64,000 bases of DNA from CAVSEK01 sp963726975 (GTDB taxonomy: Bacteria; Actinomycetota; Actinomycetes; Mycobacteriales; SCTD01): assembly GCA_963726975.1 (NCBI GenBank), contig CAVSEK010000010.1, forward strand, positions 1-64,000, given 5' to 3'. The position numbers were made by a program, and so were the translations under genes. Positions 54,642-62,381 of the stretch are shown here, piece by piece (positions within the stretch are counted from its first letter, which is position 1; the number at the start of each line of letters is the position of its first letter). The notes under the pieces were generated by a model. That model was not told the DNA's origin. It saw only the letters and a program-made list of their open reading frames with translations, and made no database searches.

Positions 54642-55513
54642 GGCGGGCCCGGCCGGTGGCCGGCTCGGTCGTCGTCGTCACCGGCGCCGCCCGCGGCATC
54701 GGCGCCGAGCTGTCCCGCGTGCTCACCGAGCGCGGGGCGCGGGTCGCCCTGCTCGGCCTCGAGCCCGAGGTCCTCGCGCAGGTCTCGGCGGGACTGCCCG
54801 GCTCGCGGGCGTACGAGGTGGACGTCACCGACGGGCCCGCGCTCGCCGACGTCGCCGCGCGGGTGCTCGCCGACTTCGGGCGGGTCGACGCGGTGGTGAG
54901 CAACGCGGGGATCGGCGACGGCGGGCCGCTGCTGGCGAGCGACCCCCGGTCGTACGACAAGATCATCGAGGTGAACCTGCTGGGCAGCGTGCGCACCGTC
55001 CGGGCGTTCCTGCCGGCGGTCGTCGCGAGCCGCGGCTACGTGCTGCAGGTCGCCTCGGTCGCGGCGATCGTCCCCGCGCCGATGATGAGCGCCTACTGCG
55101 CGAGCAAGTGCGGGGTCGAGGCGTTCGCGCACGCGCTGCGCGGCGAGGTGCGCCACCACGGCGTCGACGTCGGGGTGGCCTACCTGACCTGGACCGACAC
55201 CGACATGGTGCGCGAGGCCGACAAGCAGCCCGGGCTCGGGCAGATGCGGGCCGGGCTGCCCGGCGTGCTCGGCAAGACCTACCCGCTCGGCCCGGCGGTC
55301 GTCCGGCTCGCCGACGGCATCGCCCGACGCAGCCCGCACGTGTACGCCCAGGGCTGGCTGCGGGTGCTGCCGTGGCTGCGGGGCGCGCTCCCGACCGTCA
55401 CGGCGTACGGCGTGCGCGACCTGGCCTCCGTCGAGGCCGCGGTCGTGGCGGCGGGCCCCCGGTCGGCCGACCCGGCCGGCCCGGGCGGCGACGCGGCGCT
55501 GCGGGCGGGGTGA
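54638..55513 (+). CDS. Short-chain dehydrogenase/reductase
   Basis: A 291-residue classical SDR: TGAARGIGAELSRVLTERG for the cofactor, VVSNAGIGDGGPLLASDP, and the YxxxK pair in SAYCASKCGVEAFAHALRG. The upstream residue sequence VTDGPALADVAARVLADFG is typical. GTG 54638 overlaps the BVMO stop by four bases. Together they could convert a secondary alcohol to an ester. The C-terminal 30 residues (AGPRSADPAGPGGDAALRAG) are unconserved-looking. Confidence 0.9.
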   Translation: MRRARPVAGSVVVVTGAARGIGAELSRVLTERGARVALLGLEPEVLAQVSAGLPGSRAYEVDVTDGPALADVAARVLADFGRVDAVVSNAGIGDGGPLLASDPRSYDKIIEVNLLGSVRTVRAFLPAVVASRGYVLQVASVAAIVPAPMMSAYCASKCGVEAFAHALRGEVRHHGVDVGVAYLTWTDTDMVREADKQPGLGQMRAGLPGVLGKTYPLGPAVVRLADGIARRSPHVYAQGWLRVLPWLRGALPTVTAYGVRDLASVEAAVVAAGPRSADPAGPGGDAALRAG

Positions 55514-55575
55514 GCCGGCGCGCGCAGGCTTCGTCCAGGTTCGCCGGACTCGTCCCCGCCGACGCGCGTGGCCGA

Positions 55576-55581
55576 TAGGCT
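55576..55581 (+). promoter_or_regulatory. -10-like box of the M15 peptidase gene
   Basis: TAGGCT with a 7-nt spacer before ATG 55589, the same arrangement as at purS, purQ and pyrE. Confidence 0.5.
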
Positions 55582-55588
55582 CGGGTCC

Positions 55589-56671
55589 ATGCGTCGCCGG
55601 CCCCTGACCCGCCTGCTCGCGCCCGTCCTCACCGTCCTGGCGGTGCTCCTGACGGTCCCGGGGGCCGCCTCGGCCGACGAGGTCGCCGACGCGAAGGCGC
55701 AGGTCGAGTCGCTGGGCGGCGAGGTCGCGCGCACCACGGCCGAGCTCACCGCCGGCACGGTCCGCCTCGAGGAGGGACGGGCCCGCCTGGCGCAGACCGA
55801 GGCCGCCGCCGCCGACGCCCGCGCCGCCGCGGACGAGGCCGCCGCCCGCGCCGAGGCCGCCCGGGCCAAGCTCGGCGCGATCGTCAACGCCGCCTACCGC
55901 ACGCCCCGGCCGGGCGCGGTCGGGCTGGCCCTGGGCTCCGCGCCCGGCGAGCTCGGCGAGGCGGTGCGCGCCGAGGCCGGTCTGGAGCACGTGCAGGGCA
56001 ACCAGCAGGACGCGCTGCGCGACGCCACGGCCGAGGGCGTCGTCGCGCAGGACCTGTCGCGCCGGGCCGACGCGCTGCAGGCCGACGCCGAGGCGCAGGC
56101 CCGCGACCTCGAGGCCCAGGTCGCGGCGCTCACCGCGCAGGCGCAGGACATGCGGGCCCGCCTCGACGCCGCGACCGCCCGGCTGGCCGCGGCGCAGGCC
56201 GCCGCCGCTCAGCAGGCCCTCGTCGACGCCAGCGGCGGGCTGGCCCTGTGCACGCTGACCAGCCCGGCCGACGTGGCCGCCGTCGCCGGCTACCCCAACG
56301 GCTTCCTGCCGCCGGAGTCGCTGTGCCCGCTGCTGTCCGGCGGCGGCCACCGGCTGCGCGCCGACGCGGCGAAGGCCTTCAACGCGCTCTACGCCGCCCA
56401 CCCGGTCTGCATCACCGACAGCTACCGCTCCTACGGCGCGCAGGTCGACGTCTTCGCCCGCAAGCCCGACCTCGCCGCCGTCCCGGGCACCAGCAACCAC
56501 GGGCTCGGGCTCGCCGTCGACCTGTGCGGCGGGATCGAGCGGTTCGGCTCGCCGGAGTACCTCTGGATGAAGGCCAACGCGCCGGCGTACGGCTTCGTGC
56601 ACCCCGCGTGGGCCGAGCCCGGCGGCGGGCGGCCCGAGCCGTGGCACTGGGAGTACATCGCGGCGCAGTAG
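55589..56671 (+). CDS. Secreted M15-family peptidase with coiled-coil region
   Basis: A 360-residue exported protein. A signal peptide ends near AASADE at about residue 32, then comes a long Ala-rich coiled coil (about 32-225), and then a D,D-carboxypeptidase-type domain with SxHxxGxAxD as SNHGLGLAVD and the last zinc ligand in PWHWEY. Its closest form is VanY/LAS-type D-alanyl-D-alanine carboxypeptidase, cutting peptidoglycan stem peptides. The coiled coil resembles the regulatory regions of RipA/NlpC-type cell-wall proteins. The array of palindromic repeats begins 39 bp after the stop. Confidence 0.9.
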   Translation: MRRRPLTRLLAPVLTVLAVLLTVPGAASADEVADAKAQVESLGGEVARTTAELTAGTVRLEEGRARLAQTEAAAADARAAADEAAARAEAARAKLGAIVNAAYRTPRPGAVGLALGSAPGELGEAVRAEAGLEHVQGNQQDALRDATAEGVVAQDLSRRADALQADAEAQARDLEAQVAALTAQAQDMRARLDAATARLAAAQAAAAQQALVDASGGLALCTLTSPADVAAVAGYPNGFLPPESLCPLLSGGGHRLRADAAKAFNALYAAHPVCITDSYRSYGAQVDVFARKPDLAAVPGTSNHGLGLAVDLCGGIERFGSPEYLWMKANAPAYGFVHPAWAEPGGGRPEPWHWEYIAAQ

Positions 56672-57035
56672 CGCGCGGACCCGGGTCCGGCGGGCCCGCG
56701 CTCGCGGGCGTGGTGATCACGCGTGCTCAGCAGGCCCCCGAAGATCACCACACCGCGAGGGGCGCGTGCGGCCCGCGCGGCGGGTGTGGCGATCATGCGC
56801 GCTCAGCGGGCCCGCGAGATCACCACGCCTGGGGTTCCCTCGCAGCGGTGCGGCGGCACCCCGTGCCCGCGCGGCGGGTGTGGCGATCATGCGCGCTCAG
56901 CGGGCCCGCGAGATCACCACACCCGGGGGTCCCTCGCAGCGGGTGCGGCGGGTCCCGGGCCGCGAGCTGTGGCGATCATGCGTGCTCAGCAGGCCCGCGA
57001 GATCACCACACGCGAGGGGCGGGCGCCGGGGGACC
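56672..57035. repeat. Four-copy palindromic repeat array
   Basis: Between convergent genes, a core GTGTGGCGATCATGCGCGCT continuing CAGCGGGCCCGCGAGATCAC CACAC occurs at 56710-56753, 56784-56828, 56878-56922 and 56967-57011, spaced by 76, 94 and 89 bp. Each copy has arms GTGTGGYGATC and GATCACCACAC that pair over 11 bp, with an inner GCGGGCCCGC palindrome. Copies 2 and 3 are identical over most of the core; copies 1 and 4 share the variants GCGTGCTCAGCAGG. The spacers between them are related (CCTCGCAGCG, GCGCGGCGGGTG). No coding frame is supported. Confidence 0.9.
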
Positions 57036-57818
57036 TCAGCGCTCGGCGACCAGCAGGCTCTGCGCGCCGACGCCGAGCGGGCCGTCGACGTCGGACAGCA
57101 CCGAGGTCGCCAGCCCGACCCCGCCGGACGAGATCGTCGTGGCGGCGTCCAGGCAGACCCACTCGCCGACCGCCTCGCGGTGCAGGTGCACGGTGAGCTC
57201 GGGGTTGATGAAGTGCCACTGGGCGATCTCGAGCTCGGAGGACACCCCGTTGCCGCTGTCCGCGACCGCCAGCACCCGCTGCAGCGGGCTCGGCTCCTCG
57301 CCGGCGACGAGCGGGTGGCGCAGCCGGGTCCACACCGTCGACGGGCCCGGCTCGCGGAACAGCCCGCCCGCGACCGGGCGCCACTCCACGGCCGACAGGT
57401 AGCCGTCGACCCAGTCGCCGACGTCCATCGGCGGGGTCGTCGCCGGCAGGGGCGCCGGGACCGGGTGCCTCGAGGCGACCTCGGGGGCCGAGGTCCGCAG
57501 CACCCGCCACGCCGACGCGCGGGCGACGTCGCGCCCGCCGGCGGACAGCACCGCCTCGACGAGCTCGACGCTGCGCCCGGGCCGGGCGACCCGGGCGCGC
57601 AGGGCGAGCTCGGCGACCGGCACCGGACCGAGGATCTCCACGGTGACCCGGGCGACCTGCACGTCGTCGCGCGGGGCGCAGCGCTCCACCGCACGGCCGA
57701 GCAGGGCGCTGGGCGGGCCGGCGTGCTGCGCCCGCGCGTCCCAGGGGCCGGTGGTGTGCACCGTCGCCCGCCAGCGGGCCCCCTCGTCGTCGAGCGGCTC
57801 GAAGAAGCAGTCGTCCAC
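57036..57818 (-). CDS. Acyl-CoA thioesterase (double hotdog family)
   Basis: A 260-residue protein with the TesB-like double-hotdog layout: FFEPLDDEGARWRATVHTTG and GPWDARAQHAGPPSALLGRA in the first half, and SGNGVSSELEIAQWHFINPE with VHLHREAVGEWVCLDAATTI in the second, which has the HxxP-type stretch. It hydrolyses acyl-CoA, with unknown chain length. The GTG start shares a palindromic ACCCTAGGGT (57825-57834) with the divergent quinone oxidoreductase gene, each with TAGGGT 6-7 nt upstream. Confidence 0.88.
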   Translation of the reverse strand: MDDCFFEPLDDEGARWRATVHTTGPWDARAQHAGPPSALLGRAVERCAPRDDVQVARVTVEILGPVPVAELALRARVARPGRSVELVEAVLSAGGRDVARASAWRVLRTSAPEVASRHPVPAPLPATTPPMDVGDWVDGYLSAVEWRPVAGGLFREPGPSTVWTRLRHPLVAGEEPSPLQRVLAVADSGNGVSSELEIAQWHFINPELTVHLHREAVGEWVCLDAATTISSGGVGLATSVLSDVDGPLGVGAQSLLVAER

Positions 57819-57824
57819 GCGCCG

Positions 57825-57834
57825 ACCCTAGGGT
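57825..57834. promoter_or_regulatory. Palindromic shared -10 of a divergent pair
   Basis: ACCCTAGGGT is a perfect palindrome that supplies TAGGGT on both strands, 7 nt from the quinone oxidoreductase ATG (57842) and 6 nt from the thioesterase GTG (57818). Only 23 bp separate the two start codons. Confidence 0.5.
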
Positions 57835-57841
57835 GGCGGTC

Positions 57842-58816
57842 ATGCGCGCCGTGACCCTGCCGTCGTACGGCGGCCCCGAGTCCCTGGTCCTCGCCGAGGT
57901 CGACGACCCGGTCCCGGGGCCCGGCGAGGTCCTGCTCGACGTCGCCGCCACCGCGGTCAACCGGGCCGACCTGCTGCAGCGGCAGGGGTTCTACGAGCCG
58001 CCGCCGGGCGCGTCCCGCTACCCCGGCCTGGAGTGCTCCGGCACCGTCGCCGCGCTCGGCGAGGGCGTGACCGGCTGGGCGGTGGGCGACGAGGCCTGCG
58101 CCCTGCTGTCCGGCGGCGGCTACGCCGAGCGCGTCGCCGTGCCCGCCGGCCAGCTGCTCCCGGTGCCCGCCGGGGTCCCCCTCGTCGAGGCCGCCGGGCT
58201 GCCCGAGGTCGCCTGCACGGTGTGGAGCAACGTCGTCGACCGCGCGCACCTGCGCGCCGGCGAGCTGCTGCTCGTGCACGGCGGGGCCAGCGGGATCGGG
58301 ACCTTCGCGGTGCAGCTGGCCGTCGCCCTCGGCGCCCGCGTCGTGGCGACGGTCGGCAGCGAGGCCAAGGCGCAGCGCGTGCGCGCGCTCGGCGCCGAGC
58401 GCGTCGTGCTCTACCGCGAGGAGGACTTCGTCGAGGTGGTCCGCGACCTGGGCGGCGCCGACGTCGTGCTCGACGTGATCGGCGCGAAGTACCTCGCCCG
58501 CAACGTCACGGCACTGGCGGACGGCGGGCGGCTGGTGGTCATCGGCCTGCAGGGCGGCGCGAAGGCCGAGCTCGACCTCGGCGCGCTGCTCGCCAAGCGG
58601 GGCGCCGTGCACGCCACCGCGCTGCGGTCCCGCCCCGCCGCGCAGAAGGCCGCGATCGTGAGCGGCGTCCGCGAGCAGGTCTGGCCGCTGGTCGAGGCCG
58701 GCGGCGTACGCCCCGTCGTCGACCGCGTCCTGCCGCTCACCGAGGTCGCCGAGGCGCACCGGGTCGTCGAGGCCTCCGAGCACGTCGGCAAGGTGGTCCT
58801 GCAGGTGCGGGCGTGA
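57842..58816 (+). CDS. NADPH:quinone oxidoreductase (MDR superfamily)
   Basis: A 324-residue medium-chain oxidoreductase without catalytic zinc: ATAVNRADLLQRQGFYEPP, YPGLECSGTVAALGEGVTG, the cofactor motif LLVHGGASGIGTFAVQLAVA and SRPAAQKAAIVSGVREQV. It would reduce quinones or enones. The ATG at 57842 is taken because it follows a TAGGGT box. Its stop overlaps the GTG of the next small gene. Confidence 0.9.
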   Translation: MRAVTLPSYGGPESLVLAEVDDPVPGPGEVLLDVAATAVNRADLLQRQGFYEPPPGASRYPGLECSGTVAALGEGVTGWAVGDEACALLSGGGYAERVAVPAGQLLPVPAGVPLVEAAGLPEVACTVWSNVVDRAHLRAGELLLVHGGASGIGTFAVQLAVALGARVVATVGSEAKAQRVRALGAERVVLYREEDFVEVVRDLGGADVVLDVIGAKYLARNVTALADGGRLVVIGLQGGAKAELDLGALLAKRGAVHATALRSRPAAQKAAIVSGVREQVWPLVEAGGVRPVVDRVLPLTEVAEAHRVVEASEHVGKVVLQVRA

Positions 58817-59077
58817 CGGGCGACCGGGCCGCGACCGCCGCGGCCGTCGGGGCGCTCACCGACTTCCTGGCGGCCCGCGAGGCCGGCCGGCCGCACAGCG
58901 TCGGCGACTACCTCGAGCAGCTCATCGCCGACGAGGGCGTGGGCGTGCTGGCCCAGGGCTACTACGGCCTGCTCGAGCTGTGCGCGCTGCTGCTGCCGTC
59001 CGCCGCCGCCGCCGAGGGCCGTGGCGCCCGCCGAGCTGCTCAGCGCGATCGGGCTGCGCCTCGCGCGCGAGCCGTGA
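58813..59077 (+). CDS. Small hypothetical protein, one frameshift
   Basis: About 88 residues after correction: TGDRAATAAAVGALTDFLAA, HSVGDYLEQLIADEGVGVLA, GYYGLLELCALLLPSAA, then, one frame away, APAELLSAIGLRLAREP. The break is near 59018. It has helical, Ala/Leu-rich character. GTG 58813 overlaps the quinone oxidoreductase stop, and its own stop overlaps the GTG of the following alcohol dehydrogenase, so it is placed between two oxidoreductase genes in one operon. I do not recognise the family. Confidence 0.6.
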
Positions 59078-60080
59078 GGGCGCTGCAGTTCACGGCGTAC
59101 GGCGGACCGCTCTCCCTCGTCGACCTCCCCGACCCGTCGCCCGCCCCCGGCGGCGTCGTCGTGCAGGTCGGCGCCACCGGCGTCTGCCGCTCCGACTGGC
59201 ACGGCTGGCAGGGGCACGACCCCGACGTCGTGCTGCCGCACGTGCCCGGCCACGAGCTGGCCGGCACGGTCGCGGCGGTCGGCGCGGGCGTGCACCGCTG
59301 GTCCGGTCGGGCGACCGGGTGACCGTGCCGTTCGTCTGCGCGTGCGGGACGTGCGAGGTCTGCGCCGCCGGCGAGCACCAGGTCTGCCCGGCGCAGACCC
59401 AGCCCGGCTTCACGCACGACGGGTCCTTCGCCGAGCTCGTCGCCCTCGACGCCGCCGACGTCAACCTCGTCGCCCTGCCCGACGCGCTGTCGACCCGCGA
59501 CGCCGCCGCCCTGGGCTGCCGCTACGCCACGGCCTTCCGCGCCGTCGTGCAGGTCGGGGGCGTACGCGCCGGCGAGTACGTCGCGGTCCACGGCTGCGGC
59601 GGGGTCGGGCTGTCGGCGGTGCAGGTCGCGGTGGCCGCCGGGGCGCAGGTCCTCGCACTCGACCCGTCGCCCGCCGCCGTGGCGATGGCCGTCTCGCTCG
59701 GCGCGGCCCCCGCGGGCTCCGCCGAGGAGGTCGTCGAGCTCACCCGCGGCGGTGCCCACGTCTCGCTGGACGCGGTCGGCGCGGCCTCGGCCTGCGCGGC
59801 GTCGGTGCGGTCGCTGCGCCGCCGCGGGCGCCACGTGCAGGTCGGGCTGCTGCCGGGAGGCGCGCACCTGCCGATGGACCTCGTCGTGGCCCGCGAGCTG
59901 GCCGTGCTCGGCTCGCACGGCATGGCCGCGCACGCCTACCCCGCGCTGCTCGAGCTCGTCGTCGCCGGTCGCCTCCGCCCGGACCTGCTCGTCACGCGCG
60001 AGCTCGCCCTGCCCGAGGCCGGCGAGGCCCTCGCCCGCGTGGGCCAGGACCCCGGCATCGCGGTCGTCACGTCGTTCTGA
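59074..60080 (+). CDS. Zinc-dependent alcohol dehydrogenase family protein, one frameshift
   Basis: A medium-chain ADH of about 336 residues. The N-terminal half has VGATGVCRSDWHGWQGHDPD with the catalytic Cys and HVPGHELAGTVAAVGAG, followed by the structural-zinc region CACGTCEVCAAGEHQVC, then VAVHGCGGVGLSAVQVAVAA for NAD. As written a stop follows HRWSGRATG; a single missing base near 59302 restores GDRVTVPFV. The GTG overlaps the stop of the small gene upstream. The substrate is unknown. Confidence 0.88.
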
Positions 60081-60158
60081 CCTGTCGCCCCGGTGCGGCT
60101 GGCCCGAGCGGGCGACGCGGCGCGACGCCGGGGCGCGCAGGCCGGCCCCGAGGCGCGG

Positions 60159-60857
60159 CTACGCCGGCAGGTCGGCCTCGGCGACGGTCCGCCCGTCGGC
60201 GTCGAGCACGAGGAAGGCCCGGGCGTCGGAGCGCAGCAGCGCGGACTGCATGCTGCACACCACCGGCCGGTCGGCCACGCCGAGGAACTCCCCGGCGGCC
60301 AGCTGCCGCCCGTCGCGGGCGACCGCCACGGCCCGGTAGCGCTCGCCGTCGTGCACCCCGGTCATCGTCATCCGCACCTCCAGGCCCCAGGTGTGCGGCA
60401 CCAGCACGGCGGCGCGCACCCCGATGCCCGGCGCCTCGGCGAGCAGCGCGATCGGCTCCTGCCCCGCCGCCAGCACCGGCGCCGGGTCGGCGCCGCCGCG
60501 CAGCTCCGCCACCCCGACGGCTCCCCCGAGGGCGACCACGAGGACGGCCGCGGCGGCGAGGAGGCGGCGGTGCCGGGAGCGGTCGCGGTCGCGCCGCTCC
60601 GCCGCCACCTGCGCGACCACGCGCTCACCCAGACCGGGCGACGGCGCCGGCTCGACCACCAGCCCGGCGACGTCGACGCTGCGCAGCGCCCCGGCCAGTG
60701 GAGCGATCTCGGCCAGCTCGGCCCGGCACGCCGGGCAGCCGTCCAGGTGCGCCTGCAGCGCCACCGACTCGTCGCCGGTGAGGCCGCCGAGGACCAGGGA
60801 GCCGAGCATCTCGCGCAGCTCCCGGTGCTCGCGCTCCGCCCGGTCCTGGTCGCTCAC
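60159..60857 (-). CDS. Anti-sigma factor with zinc-binding N-terminus
   Basis: A 232-residue membrane anti-sigma factor. The N-terminal zf-HC2 motif HxxxCxxC is LQAHLDGCPACRAELAE; a single membrane helix follows at about 100-118 (LLAAAAVLVVALGGAVGVAE), and an extracytoplasmic sensor domain (VRMTMTGVHDGERYRAVAVA) ends the protein. It would hold the neighbouring ECF sigma factor inactive. The GTG start overlaps the sigma factor stop, the usual order. The C-terminal domain resembles the RskA/anti-sigma-K family, but I did not verify this. Confidence 0.88.
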   Translation of the reverse strand: MSDQDRAEREHRELREMLGSLVLGGLTGDESVALQAHLDGCPACRAELAEIAPLAGALRSVDVAGLVVEPAPSPGLGERVVAQVAAERRDRDRSRHRRLLAAAAVLVVALGGAVGVAELRGGADPAPVLAAGQEPIALLAEAPGIGVRAAVLVPHTWGLEVRMTMTGVHDGERYRAVAVARDGRQLAAGEFLGVADRPVVCSMQSALLRSDARAFLVLDADGRTVAEADLPA

Positions 60858-61447
60858 GGCTGCACCCCCAACTCGTCCATCGCGTTGCGCAGCGCCTTGA
60901 GCCCGTAGAAGACCCGGGACCGCACGGTCCCGACCGGCACGCCCAGCTCGGCGGCCACCTCGGTGTACGGCCGGTCGCGCAGGTAGGTCTCGGTCAGCGC
61001 CGTGCGGTGCTCCTCGCTGAGCCGGGACAGCGCCTCCTGCACCACCCAGCCTGCCAGCAGCCCCTCGGTCTCGTCCGGCACGGGGGTGCTGGCGCGCTGC
61101 ACCTGCTCGTCGTCGACCAGCGCGGCCTGCCACGGCCGTACGCCGGAGGCCCGCACCGCGTCGAGCATCGCGTTGCGGGCGATCGCGAACAGCCACACGC
61201 GCAGGCTCGCGAGCTCCGGGTCGTACGACCCCGCCGCGCGCCAGGCCCGCAGGAACGTCTCCTGCACCACGTCCTCGGCCGCGCCGGGGTCACGCAGCCC
61301 GCGCAGGACGAAGCGGTACAGCTCGGCGCCGTGCTCGGCGTAGGCCGCGGCGACCGCGCGCTCGTCCTCCAGGCCGCCCGTCGGCGCCGTCGGGCCGGCC
61401 GCCGGGCGGCTCAGCAGCCGCAGCGGGCTGCGCGTCGCTCCCAGCAC
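60854..61447 (-). CDS. ECF-type RNA polymerase sigma factor
   Basis: A 197-residue sigma factor with region 2 (ELYRFVLRGLRDPGAAEDVV and QETFLRAWRAAGSYDPELAS) and region 4 (YTEVAAELGVPVGTVRSRVF), ending MDELGVQP. Upstream of region 2 is a 30-residue Pro/Thr-rich extension. It is translationally coupled to the anti-sigma factor. The DUF4394 secreted protein lies just upstream and could belong to its regulon. Confidence 0.93.
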   Translation of the reverse strand: MLGATRSPLRLLSRPAAGPTAPTGGLEDERAVAAAYAEHGAELYRFVLRGLRDPGAAEDVVQETFLRAWRAAGSYDPELASLRVWLFAIARNAMLDAVRASGVRPWQAALVDDEQVQRASTPVPDETEGLLAGWVVQEALSRLSEEHRTALTETYLRDRPYTEVAAELGVPVGTVRSRVFYGLKALRNAMDELGVQP

Positions 61448-61473
61448 GTCCTGCCCTCCGGTTCGTGGGGGCG

Positions 61474-61499
61474 ACGGGGGGTCCGGCCGGACCCCCCGT
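61474..61499 (-). terminator. 26-bp perfect palindrome after the DUF4394 gene
   Basis: The sequence reads ACGGGGGGTCCGG followed by its exact reverse complement, with no loop, 6 nt beyond the DUF4394 stop on the minus strand. It is the right place for a terminator between that gene and the sigma factor gene, though a loop of four bases would have to open. Confidence 0.55.
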
Positions 61500-61505
61500 G
61501 CGCCG

Positions 61506-62381
61506 TCAGCCCTGGGCGAGCGGGAAGGCGAGGTCCACGACGTCGCCGCCGAGGGCGCCGAGGGAGGTGGCGCGCCCGTTGAGCAGGTTGATCGAGTAGA
61601 GCCCGCGCTGGCCGCCGACGTTGAGGCTGGCGAAGGCGCGCGAGTCCACCGAGGTGCCGCCGTCGAGCACGCTGTAGATGTCGAAGCCCACGTTGCCGAT
61701 GGCGTTGCGGGTCAGGTTGCCGGTCGGCGAGAGGGTCCCCACGTTGGCCGGTGCCTGCACGAAGACGTTGTCGGTGCTGCTGCTGATGTCGAACAGGGTG
61801 GTCGCGGTGTCCGGGTCGGCGTCGTTGTTGGTGTACGCCGCGCCGGTGATCCCGGTCGTGTCGCCGGCGGTGGGCGGCGTCGTCAGGCGCCCGTCGACCG
61901 CGGTCGGCCCGGCGGGGGTGGCGAAGGACTGGCGCAGGTTCTGACCGGTGTCGCTGACGACGCGCAGCGCGTCCGCGGCGGGGTTGACGTCCACGCCGAA
62001 CATCGTCCCCTCCAGCGGGACCGTGAGCCGGCCGAACAGCGTCGACCGCGACGCAGCGGCGTCGATGCGGTAGATGCCGCCGCGGTCGCCGAGGCCGTAG
62101 AGCCCGCCGTCCGCGACCCGGAAGTCGATGCCGACCAGCCGGGTGTCGGTGACCAGGCCGCGCAGGACGCCGAGCTTGGTGACCGAGCCGGGGTCGGCGG
62201 TCGAGAAGCGGTAGAGCAGCTTGCCGCCGCCCGACAGGCCGACGGCCTGCAGGGCACCCGTGGACGACGCTGCCGTCGATGACGCGGCCGGGGCGGCCGA
62301 GGCGGTCAGGGGGGCGGCCAGGACGGTCGCCGTGACGGCGACGGCCGCCACGGTCGCGGTGCTGAGCAGGACTCTGCGCAC
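61506..62381 (-). CDS. Secreted DUF4394 domain protein
   Basis: A 291-residue exported protein. The signal peptide is MRRVLLSTATVAAVAVTATV, followed by a Ser/Ala-rich linker, and then a DUF4394 domain with VGIDFRVADGGLYGLGDRGG, MFGVDVNPAADALRVVSDTG, GAAYTNNDADPDTATTLFDI and a C-terminal RGLYSINLLNGRATSLGALG. The repeats suggest a beta-propeller-like fold, seen in the family. Function is unknown. The gene lies upstream of the ECF sigma factor gene on the same strand and is separated by a 26-bp palindrome. Confidence 0.9.
   Translation of the reverse strand: MRRVLLSTATVAAVAVTATVLAAPLTASAAPAASSTAASSTGALQAVGLSGGGKLLYRFSTADPGSVTKLGVLRGLVTDTRLVGIDFRVADGGLYGLGDRGGIYRIDAAASRSTLFGRLTVPLEGTMFGVDVNPAADALRVVSDTGQNLRQSFATPAGPTAVDGRLTTPPTAGDTTGITGAAYTNNDADPDTATTLFDISSSTDNVFVQAPANVGTLSPTGNLTRNAIGNVGFDIYSVLDGGTSVDSRAFASLNVGGQRGLYSINLLNGRATSLGALGGDVVDLAFPLAQG

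Noticed and set aside
49024..56671. A prophage or mobile island around the regulatory and catabolic genes
   Set aside because: There is no integrase, transposase, phage structural gene or tRNA junction, and base composition does not visibly change.
56672..57035. CRISPR array
   Set aside because: The repeats are internally palindromic over their whole length, spacers are related to each other and vary from about 30 to 50 bp, and no cas gene is present. It is a palindromic repeat array, not CRISPR.
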